Source: Apostichopus japonicus (Eukaryota; Echinodermata; Holothuroidea; Aspidochirotida; Stichopodidae). From it: a DNA stretch of 64,000 nucleotides. The notes below the pieces were generated by a model. That model worked only from the letters and a program-made list of their open reading frames with translations. It was not told the DNA's origin and did not search any database. Location: assembly GCF_037975245.1 (NCBI RefSeq), contig NC_092579.1, positions 7,966,001-8,030,000 of the forward strand, in the 5' to 3' direction. The position numbers and the translations under genes were made by a program. Of the stretch, positions 49,273 through 61,300 are shown in pieces. Numbering within the stretch: position 1 is the stretch's first letter; the number at the start of each line of letters is the position of its first letter.

Positions 49273-52200
49273 ATGTGTTGTTATGGATCCACCACGCTAG
49301 TCTGTTCCGAAGAATTCATGAGTGGATTCAGTCCCGAAGGGAGACATAGTGTATGCATTCCATATGTTGGTAGTGTTAGCTTTAACGTTACAAATGTTTA
49401 TGATGATATATTTACTGTGGCTTTGTGTATTTTCTCGTGGGCCTGTTAACATGTGCACTCGCTCTCCGTAGTATTGTACCCTGGTATGTCCATATGTACA
49501 GTAAAATATGTAAGACGCTGTACCCTCCACTATAACTGTAGTGTGCTACTTTTAAGGCCTTTAGAATCCTATTGTCTTGGGGCTAAATACATATTGTTTA
49601 CCATGTGCGCTCATGCACTATCGATTCGTGTCTCGTAGCATACGTATTATCAACGTATAAACTCAGCATCAGTTGCTACTTCACTGTATGGCAGTTCAGG
49701 TGTGAGTGAATCATTTTGGTCAATTGCATCTTAGGCCTAACCTTGTTTGTTTGAATTGTACTCGAACTACTCTCTAACTACGCATGCCTTTTGAGGGCCT
49801 ATATTAGTTTATTGTATTGCATTTATTAAGGATTTAAGGTTAAAGCAGTATAGTGATTTGACTCACAGCACTTCAATTTCCTTGTAAATTTTAGGCTTTT
49901 TACTTCTCTTTTCAGTTAATCCTGTAAGATTCTGCTATGCTATGTGTATAAAGTGACACATTATTATTTCAGTTTTGAGCTTCCTTAAAAGTTTCACTAG
50001 CCTACACTTCGTGAAGAATCACCACAAGCAAAATATCCGTACATAATGTACATGAAAGTAGTGACCCATTCAACACAAAGTTAAATACCATTGATATTGG
50101 TTGTTGAACAAAAATCCGATTTGGACTTGCTTCAAGTTCACTAAATTAAACTTTTTATCGCAATGTGGATATGCATTAATACATATATATGCAGGTTTAT
50201 ATTGGCTCTATATTCAAACACAAAATTTTTCCGCCATGTGTCCGGCGAAAATGTCCTGCTTTCTTATGTTTGGAAATATAATTAAATGATTGGGTTGACT
50301 TAAGAATCTCTGGAAAAAACAGAAAACACACAAATATGAAATGAATTTCCTTCATTTCAAAATCAAATAAAAACATGCAAACGAAGTCTACTTATAGCTT
50401 GTTTCATTAGGAAGTTTAGACATAGTCACAAAGTAGGCCTATGATAGGCCTACGTTTTGCACATGATATCCAACGATATTGTTCTTTTTCTTGTTTTCTT
50501 GTTTTGGCCGATATTTACGGAGGCCGGGTAGTGATTTCGGAACCTGGAAATAATCCCGTCGGGCAGTTACCCTTTTCTTTCCTTCTTTGATTTTTTTTTT
50601 TGGCACAGATGGCACTTATTTCTTTGTTGAATACGGACAACTTCGCAGAAATTTTCTTGGACTAATTGTTTTGCTTTTGAATTAAGCTGTTACTAGTTTC
50701 CAACGTAGTCATATACATTATGTTGATACAACAGGGCCGCTCAGTACCTCTTCAATGTACACCTGCATGTGCACATGTTGTGCACACATACACATCAAAT
50801 AGTTTCTGAAGGTTTGATTCAAACAATGGCAGCTATCTAAGGAGTTCGCGGTACACCATTGCCTTTCTCTTGATTACCTTTTTCTCCTGGAATTCGTTTA
50901 GCAGTATATGTCGATTCCACTCATAATAATACAAGTAGCCAACATCATGGACTTAGGACCGGACTGAAAGTGCAGGTTTGTTGATGAGTTAGGGAGATGG
51001 GAAACGATGGCCGCAAGGGCGATTAACTCCCTTAGTGTGAGCGCTCGCGTTCTCATATACCTTCATTTCCAATTCTAATCTACAAGGCCTAAACGTAAAT
51101 AGCCAAAATTGCTATGCTTAAACAAGTAAACATCAATTATGTATGTTGAGACACTTTTGTGGATTATCCTACTCAGTGAGTGTAATGATACATTAGGCTT
51201 TACTGCATAGGGGAAGTTAGTTAAATATCACATTGCTTTGAGCAGTTTGACTTTTATAAGTATTTAATTCTTTTTATATTTCTGGCGGAAACCATCCATG
51301 AAATCACATGCTTAAGGATAGAACTAAACCACTAAGCTAAATCAGTGAGGTCGTCATCACAGCTATCTTTTGAAGACATTTTTTAACCCCTTATTATTTA
51401 GAATTAATTACCATATATACCTAAGGATCTGAATCCAAGCAATGCAGATTGAACCAGCTGAATCATGATTTTAACAGTAGTATATATAATTTAGTCTTGC
51501 AGCTTGGGTTACAGGAGGTTGATTGAATTATGACTGCCCATTCTGTCTTGATCTACACACCTATCTCTGTTGGTCAGAAATGGTATATGTTTGGTACAAC
51601 TCTATACCTGACCTCATACATTCACTTGAAATGTACGTAAATGTTTTGCAAACGCAAATAATTGCTTCAATTACAGTATATGAGAAAGTATATTGACCTT
51701 TGAGCAATGAGTGGGTGACAAACTCTGGGGTAAACTTTCCAAGGTGTATCTAGGAAGAAATGGAAGTTAGTAGATGTTTAAAATATATTTATATTTCATA
51801 ATTGTAATCTTGTTATTTTTTTCAGATAAGGTTCAGATGACTGTGATGTCATTCAAGTCAAAAAATTCTGGATCTGTTCTGACTCAGCCTCTTCCTCACT
51901 TTGAGTGTTATCTTGGAGCAGGAGATGGGGATGCAGATGTGACTTCAATTAGAGCTTATAACACAAGAACTAACAATGATGGCATAGGTCACCCTTTCCC
52001 CACAGTGAGTGGTACCATGATTCCAGACCTTCCTCCAAACACAGCTGGATATTCTGTTTCCATTACCCCTGCTAAAAACAATACATTTGGTGTTTTCAAT
52101 TGTACAGCAACGAAGGCTGATAGAGAGAATACTACCATCATTACTATCTTCCTGCATGCTAATGGTGAGTTTAATACAATAAGCTCAAATATGCAAAATC

Positions 52201-52333
52201 TATTTCAAACGTTGACTCCTTCTGTAACAACGAATTTGTTTCTATCCTCTGTATGTTACTGTATGTGCATAACCTGCAATAATTATACAACTTATTAAAA
52301 CAAGTATAATGTTAACACCACAGAATGACCGAA

Positions 52334-52376
<43 letters not shown>

Positions 52377-55300
52377 TATCAAAGCTAATTGATGGAGCGC
52401 AGAAGCAATGCATTGATGGAATCAGTGAAAAAATAAGGGCAATATTAGTTTCCATAAATAGAGTTAGAAGTGAACTAAAAAGGTAAGTCTTAACTTATAG
52501 ATCGGCAATAGCCAACTCGTTTTATACGTGATCTCGCAGATGCACCGTGTGTTCGTGCGAGATGCCAAGACATTTATCTCGAAGCCTTGCTCATTACCAC
52601 CTGTGCATTGTCTGCCAATACAACATCCCCCATTCAAGCTACAAGCGCTCTCGTATCGCCGTCTTAGTACACAACCTTGTCTACGTGTAACTATCCTATA
52701 CAGAAATTCTACTAACCATATATATATATAGCTGTTTATAACAGAAACATAGTCTTAACGTAATAACTAAACAAGACCTCAATTGTGTTCAAAGTTGAAA
52801 ATATACTCTACCATTGTCGATGACAAAGCCTGAATCAAACACATGTATATCTGTTTGTATGTGTGTGTTGTTGCTCAGCATGCCTACTAAGCCCAATGAA
52901 ATGTATTACATAGCAATTATAAATCATACATGAACATCGAAAATCACTCTCCCTATAGCCTGATCACACATGCAAGAGCTCTACTGTGTATTTACGATTT
53001 CAGTTCTTAATATGAACAGTACCAGTAGTAGGCCAATGCTGTAAACTACATGAGTCCTTTATGTACTTGGACCTCCATCATGTAATGTGGACATAACATG
53101 TATGGCAAAACTTGCAAAATATAATTTGTAAGTTCACATTTTGTATGTGTTCAACTGTTTATAAATCATGTAGCAATACAAAATTTCGTTCGTGGCTCTC
53201 AACTGGGGTTTCCCAAGTTCAGATGTATGGTGAATGAACTTCGTAGTAACTTTCTAGAGGTGTGAAACGTGCAGAATTCGTACATGGGCAAACAATTAGC
53301 AATGAACAATCTGCACACATTGATAGAATCTCAGAAAGTTGCCATGGACACTTTGAAAGTCATATGTAGAACTGCATCACTCTCATTTGATGAAAAAAAA
53401 AAGTTTTAAACAATAATGTAAACATTGTATATAGACCTAATTGTGTAAAAGAATCAAAAAATAAATCAGGCAACTAAAGTCGGAAAGCCACAGAAATAGC
53501 GGGGGCAGATAGAATACCTCCACAAATGGTTTTGAAATAAACCTGTTATGTCAACAACAAAAGTTTCGTTTTGCAGTACTTAAGAAACAATTTAATTATT
53601 TTATTTATAAAGTTTCACAGGCAATACAACCTTTGCTGACACAACAAGCCGTACAAATATCATACTCTGAACGACGTGTCTGTAGCTCTCAATTCATGAA
53701 CACGTTAGCATCCTTCAAACTCACTTACCATGTTGGAAAATACTTTGAAATTTCCCTACCACGAATCACACCTTTAGGAATTCAAGAAATAAATGTGCAA
53801 TATTTGACATTACCCCAGACAATATTGAAGAATTTGCATATTTTATTAAATATTTTTATTTTGCAAATCTCTAATATTGTTATTGTTTAAATCTGAATGA
53901 TCTATCCCGATAGACAACTCGACGGCCTTTTGAAAAATTTTCACAGGGAGTTGGGTCAGATAATTTAAACGAAATCGAACCTAGTGATAACAGTATCGCA
54001 GGTGTAAGAAGCTAGAATATTTTTTGATTGGGGGTAGGTTAGGGTGGGAGAAGGTTCCGACAGCGATTTTCAAGCTCAAATATAGTATACCAGTCAGAAA
54101 GAGGTAATTATTTTGAACTGCTTTGTCATGTAAGTATCTCTGGGAAATGATGGAGGTTATGAGCCAAAAAGCCTCTGGAAGTTGGAGATTTATAAGATAG
54201 GCCTATCATTACATTACATAGAAACTTGAAAGCACAAAAAATGCATCTAGAAAAGGCTAGTCCTAACGTTTTTGGGTTCCGAATCAGTATAACCGCAAGT
54301 AGGTGATTTTTTGGCTTTTTTTTTGGGGGGGGGGGGGGCGGAGGATTAAATTTCCCTACTGATTTAGGAAGGGGACTGCACCTTGCTCCATGCCCTGGGG
54401 TCATTGAAGCCAAAATTATGTAGGGAGTTTGCCAGATGCTTCACAAGAATCTACTGGGGAAACAGAGAATGGGGAATAAGATTAAATTTGGTGACCCCCC
54501 ATGCACCCCTGGGTGGCGTCATCGCATCCAGATATTCCATCATAATGAATTTCAAGCAAGAAAATCTGAAGAGGTATTATTGATTTTCTTTTATTGTCTG
54601 TAAGCAAACTATTGTGGTAACTGCGCCGTTTCCCCACAGACAGTACCACACGTTATCACTTCACGAGTTTGTCTGCAGTTTATGCAAGTCGGCAATTCAA
54701 CATTTTGCAGTTGATAAGCAGTTTTAGCCTGGACGAAAGTGGTCTAAACAATTCTTAGTATCTAGCATATACATGTAAAATACAATACATTAATCATTCG
54801 TAGAGACTTAAGACAATATTAATTGAAACAAATTTTAGGGACTTTTATATAAAAATTAAACTGGTACAAATATTATCATGGTGAGCAAATGTGTATATGA
54901 AAATTATTTGTTAGGCATGACATGAATTAAATTATTTTAATTTCTGCCTCGAGAGATCCCAGTTCAGGATGCAATGCAGTAGTACAGTACTTACGACAAT
55001 ATTTGCGCACATGGCTTCGTCTTGGTTGTATTTTTTAAGTGTGTCGTTTATTAAGTTCATTAACATTAAAGCCCAGAATAAAAGAACAACTAATTACGGT
55101 CTAGTTACAGTATTTGAGGTGTTTCATCAATCTCTGCAAACAACAGTTATGATCAGAACGATTTTTAAACTTGAGTTAAGGCTAGTCACAACGGGCAGTT
55201 TTGTATCACCTTATTAACTGTTTATTTACATGTAACAGAGCTGAAGTGTTGCAATTCTCAAGATATCACAAGTCCTACGCATATCCCAACGCCCGGCTTT

Positions 55301-58300
55301 TCAGTTGGCATTCTTCTGATAATTCTATTCACTGTCGACTTGATTTCTTTTGGTGTTCTAGACACATTGTTCAAACTGTGTGTGCAGCTGACATTGTTTC
55401 TATATTTAGGTCCGACCATTCTAGCGTTACTCTTACTATTAATTGTAAGATTGAGCCAAGGGGCCGTGGCTACTGGAAGTTAAATGTTTCACACTTAGAA
55501 GAATTGTGCTATTCTGATTCTATTACTGATATTATTAACAGAACTGCTTCGTGTGATTCCTATTTGAATGATTCCGTTCTCCGGGAGGCTGTTATGGTGA
55601 ACATCCGTTCTTTTAGTATGCGTTATTCTTCCATTCGTGCGAAAGAGCGTAACAGGTATGAGTACTATCTAGTAAATGAGATTGCCAGGTTGGAAAGTTT
55701 AATCACTATCTGCCCATTTGAACGTTTAAATAGCACTTTAGCAGATCTGCGAAACAATTTAGATATGTTATATGATTATAAATGTCAGGGCATGGTTATT
55801 CGCTCTAGGGCTAGATGGTGTGAATATGGTGAGAAAAATTCACAGTATTTTCTTAATCTTGAACGTTACAATAAGGTAAATAATAACATATCACAGCTTC
55901 GCAATGAAGATGGTCATATTGGTTCAAATTGTCAGGATATTTTAAGTGAAGCTGTTAGTTTTTATCGTAAACTTTATACTAAGTGTCCTAATATTTCTCC
56001 TGTCTCGTTTTTTGATGATGTTTGTACTAATCAAAAGAGTCTTACTGATGATCAGAGTTATTTGTGCGAGGGTCTTTTTTCCATCAATGAATGTAAAGAG
56101 GCTATTGGGTCCATGCATAAGAATAAAACCCCCGGTTCTGATGGATTATCAGTTTAATTTTATGTACATTTTTGGGACATTTTGGGTAACTTTGTAGTTA
56201 ATTCTCTTAATTTTGCTTTCAGTTGTACACACTTAGCCGATGAACAGGGCAGGGCAATAATCTCTTTGATTCCAAAGCCTTCAAAAGATTTACAATATTT
56301 GAAAAATTGAAGGCCTATAGCAATTTTAAATACTGACTACAAGATTGGAGCCAAATGCTTGGCAACCCGTATTAAGCGTGTTTTAAATTACATTATTAGT
56401 GATGAGCAAACTGGATTCTTAAAAGGACGTTTCATCGGTGAGAACATTAGACTAGTTTTAGACCTCATTGATCATTGTAATATCAACAATATTTCAGGTA
56501 CTCTTCTGTTTCTAGATTTTGAAAAGGCTTTTGATTGTTTGGATTGGGAGATTCTCTATCAAAGTTTAAAATTCTTCAATTTTGGTCCAAATTTTATTAG
56601 GTGGGTTAGAACTTATTATGAGAACGTCACATCTTGTGTTATTAACAATGGTCATCTCTCTCAGTATTTTAGTATTTCTCGAGGTGTAAGACAGGGTTGT
56701 CCACTCAGTCCTTACCTCTTTATCTTATGTTCAGAATTTCTCACATTCATGGTTAAAACAAGCTGTCGTATCAAGGGTATATCTATAAGTAACTCTGAAA
56801 TTAGAATTTCACAATATGCCGATGATACTGTTTTAATTTTAGATGGTTCACACGCTTCTCTTGTGGAGGTTGTAAACATTCTTAATAATGTCTCTGACGC
56901 TTCGGGTTTAAAAGTTAATTTCAGCAAATCATTCTTTTTTCCATTGGGTGCTATGGTTTCAAGGGTTCCCTTGTATTTTCATGAGTGTGGTTTTAATGTT
57001 AATCTTGGTCCCGTGAAATATCTTGGTGGCACATTTACTACAAAGAATGAAGATTTCTTTTCGTTGAATTATCTTCCCAAATTATCCAGGCTCAAACAGT
57101 TACTTGGGATGTGGTCAAAACGTGACTTAACACCAACTGGTAAAATAACTATAATTAAGAGTTTGGCCATTTCGCAACTTGTTTTTCTTTTTAGTGTTAC
57201 ACCAAATCCTCCTCTTAGTTTCATTAAAGAGGTTAATAAAATTTTGTATAATTTTATTTGGAACAATAAACCTTATAAGATTAAACGGAGCACCCTTATT
57301 AATAAGAAAGTTAATGGTGGCTTTGAAATGACAGATATTGAATCTTTCATTAAAAGTCTAAACTGTAGCTGGGTAAAACGGTATTTAGCCCCTCAGCGAG
57401 GAAACTGGAAATTTTTTTTGATTTGTACCTAAAACAGTTCGGTGGTGCTTTTCTTTTTAAATGTAATTTCAATAAGGAGGCAGTTTCTTGTATTTCTAAT
57501 ATTTTTTGCAGAGAAGTGTGTGAGGCTTGGGCTGAGTTTAATTTTTCATCCAGACAGTAATTATGGTAATGAAATCATTTTAAACAACAGTCATATATTG
57601 GTTAACAATAAAGTAATTTTCCAGTATAATCTTTTAAATCACAGAACAATTCATGTGAAAGATTTCATTAAAAATGATGGCTCGGTAATTCCATATAACA
57701 CGTTTCAAGCGAAAATATATATTAGAAATTTTCCTTTTACTTCGTACTTTGGGATTATTCACGCCATTCCTAGTTATTGGAGGGGGTACCATGATTCTGT
57801 TTTGCTCCCAATGAGTGAAAATAACTTTAATATGTGCATGCGCACACATAAAATAACCAAAAATGTTTATAATAGGCTAATTACTGGTCTCTGCACGCCC
57901 CCGTCGTCTATTATGAAGTGGCAAGCTATGAATTTTCCAGTGAAAATAGTTTGGAATAACATTTTTAGGCTGCCTTATACGGCTGTGAATGACCCCAAAG
58001 TATCATATTTACAATTACGTTTTCTACATCGTATTTTAGGCATAAATAGCTTGCTTTATAAAATGAAAATGGTTAATTCTCCACTTTGTTCATTTTGCAA
58101 GAATGCCGATGAAACGCTTATACATTTGTTTTATAATTGCAGTCACGTTGAGCGATTCTGGGAAGCAGTGAAGTCAAATTGCATTAAAATTAATTATACT
58201 TTTAATTTGACCAACATATGTTGTGGTGATTTTGGTGATATAGATAATCCTGTGAACTTTTTAATTTTGCATGCTAAAAAGTACATTTATACTTTAGGTT

Positions 58301-61300
58301 GAATAACAAAATCCCACATCTGCACGAATTTTATTTTAAGTTCGCTTTCAACTTGAACTGCACTATTTCATTTCTAAGCAAAACAACAATTTGAGTAACC
58401 TTAACGATTTCTATGATTTCTTTATGTAAGCTTCTTATGTAAGTCTTTTTGCCGTTTCTTTTGTATTATGTGTTACGGTATTGTAAATAAATACAGTGGA
58501 AAAAAAAGATATCACAAGTCCTTTAGTAGTCATAGTCATGCAGGACTGTGAGTTGCAACAATAGCGCTATAAGATGAACATGCATTCGTGAAAATTAGTT
58601 ATTCCAGGAGAGTTGCTTGCAAAGTTTGAGAACTTATGTGTCCATACTGTTACTTTCCATAACGAGGTTGCTACAAAAGTAACCTTTAAATGAGCCACAT
58701 TGATAATTAAAGTACCGCCAGGCTATGTAAGGTACAAGCTTGCCGGTTATATTTGCCCAGCACTTATAGTAGATCCTGCAAGCTTCTCTGAAGCTCAAAT
58801 ACTCTACAAGTTATGAAATTATTTCTGTGGCTGCGACTACAACTTATAATCTGGCTCCAAAAGATCAATCCGTAGACATGGAGGGCTTCTAAAATGAAAT
58901 GTATGTCCAATCAAGAAAGTGAATCTGTCACTGCGGACAGTAGTAATGATCGGTGTTAATATGCATGGAATAATTTAGTGTTCACATATTGTGTTACCAG
59001 TTTTGGAAGCTCTGAATCTTGTGTTATTATATAGAATGGTTCCTGTTGGTTCAAAAACTGATGGTCATCGTTGAAATGGTGTAGTAATTTGCCCATTTTG
59101 CGAAGTAATACTTTATGAATTATACACTGATATAATGAAAAAAGGTTGTTTGATATTTGATTGCCATATTTTTTTAATTTAATCTTGGTTATTATTTCAT
59201 AGTTGCGTAAAGTATTATTTAAACATTCTAAATTAGAATAAACCTTTTCTGTTTATTCTGCTTAACATTTCTTAATTTCATTTTGTTGGGAGTGGGCAAC
59301 TCTTTTTTCTTGAAAACACAATATATTTGTGTTTCACTAACATCATTTTTAATGTGCCCTTGTTATTGAAAAGTAACAACATGAACCATTACATAATGCA
59401 CAAAGAAAATAATTGAAAAATACAGGAAATGTTTGTTTGACTAGGTATTATTATAATTTTGGTTCTGAAAAAATGTTAACACTACAAAACTCTAGGGTCT
59501 AATTCTCCTTCGACTTTGTTTGGTTTGCTGCCAATTTCCTGATAATAACTGTACAATACAGTTACTGTGCAGTAAACATGATATGGTCAAATTGCATTAG
59601 AACCAAACTGCTATGACATTAAATTTGGAACACAGAAAAATATAGCTAATAAAGGTTCATCACCAGAAAATGTAAAGTATCTACAATATTTGAATCTTCA
59701 ATTCTTTTGTATTTACAGCTTATGTTGTTCCAGTCAATGGGCAGTTTACTCAAACTGTAAATGCAGGAGATACAGGTGTCCAGATAGACATGGAGTGGTC
59801 TGGTGTGCTTGAATCCAGGTGGAGAATTAATGGTTCAGACTTTGTAACGGATAGGAATGGAGACAAAGATTTCATCATAAACAGAGAAGCTGCTACTGGT
59901 GATAATGGTATCTATGAGTGTCATAATTACACTCGAAGAACTCAGGCTCACCATGGATTAAATAGACTAATTGTCCGTGGTAAGAATAATGTACTTCGTA
60001 TACTTACTGTATTGAGTTCATGAGTGGTGGTATTATTCTTGATTTCCACTCAGCAATAGTGAATCAGTTTAACAAATGTATTCATTGCATGATTAATTGC
60101 ATCTACTTATTGATCTGCAAAGCTAATCCACTTGGCTCAACTTGCTTTATGGAAGATAGATTAGGTGGAAAGTCTTGAAAATGTTTTTGATGTTTCATGA
60201 AGATTATAAAAAGCACGTTAAATAAAGCTCACGAATGGAAGTTAGATGGAGTCTTTTGTCTTACCTCATCCCTTAATTGTATTAATGTATCTAGAGAGTA
60301 TGACATTATGCAGTTGTATGTCGTTGGAGCATATCCTGGATATTTCAGTTGCTATAGCAATATGACTGCTTTGGGAACAGTTTATGATCTGGAGGAGCAA
60401 GTTTTGAGGAGTGACTTTCCGATAATTTGTTAAACAAACTGATATCCACAATGCAGCTTGGTTGCACTATATGGCATGTGTAGCTATCCCTGTGGTAACA
60501 ATTACAAAATCCAACTGTTGTTCTGAACACAGGACAAAATCAGAACAAAAACGTAAACTTGTCTTGCATGTCAGATCATGAGTGTGACCCAAGTATCATA
60601 ATGCCATGAACATTTTTTTCCGATGAAACTTTAAGTTGGAATTGTGTTCTTTTTGGACCTGCAAGTCATTATGAAATTGCTCTGAATCAATTACACATTA
60701 CAGTTATTGCCTGATCATGACGTAAATATGACTGATTTTCATTGAAATTATGAAAAACACAAGATAACGGAATAAATTGCACATCTTGCTAACTCTTTAG
60801 CTCCTCTGTTGAGTAAGTCGGTGGATTTTCACAACCGAGGCCGAGACAGAAATGTATCCTAACCCTAAGTTCAAACCTGACAAGAAGTAACTTGGCCATT
60901 TGTACGTTGGAATCAGAACCTTTCGACAGCTTTTTACGATTGCGATCTGACAATTTCCTCCGATTCTCACTCTTTGAGTGTCATACTTCTAATGTTGGCT
61001 GCACATGTTGCTTTCTTTCCTTTGTGGCGTGGGCAACTTTGTCCATCCTTGAGTTTGGCATTCAAGCAATGTTGTCTGCGCATAAAGTGTGCTGCATCCC
61101 TATACTGTGGTTGTAATCCATGTTACTGTATTTGCGGTTCTATGCTGCGGAGATTGATTAAACTTTTACCCTTCCGTGTTAACTAATACTGCTTCAAGTG
61201 TTATGTAGTTTTTTTCCGCAATATTTACTTTCTGCTTCTTGGCTGTTATGAAATGCTCGTAAATATGAAGTAGGCTACTGGAAATTTAAATAAGAAAAGC

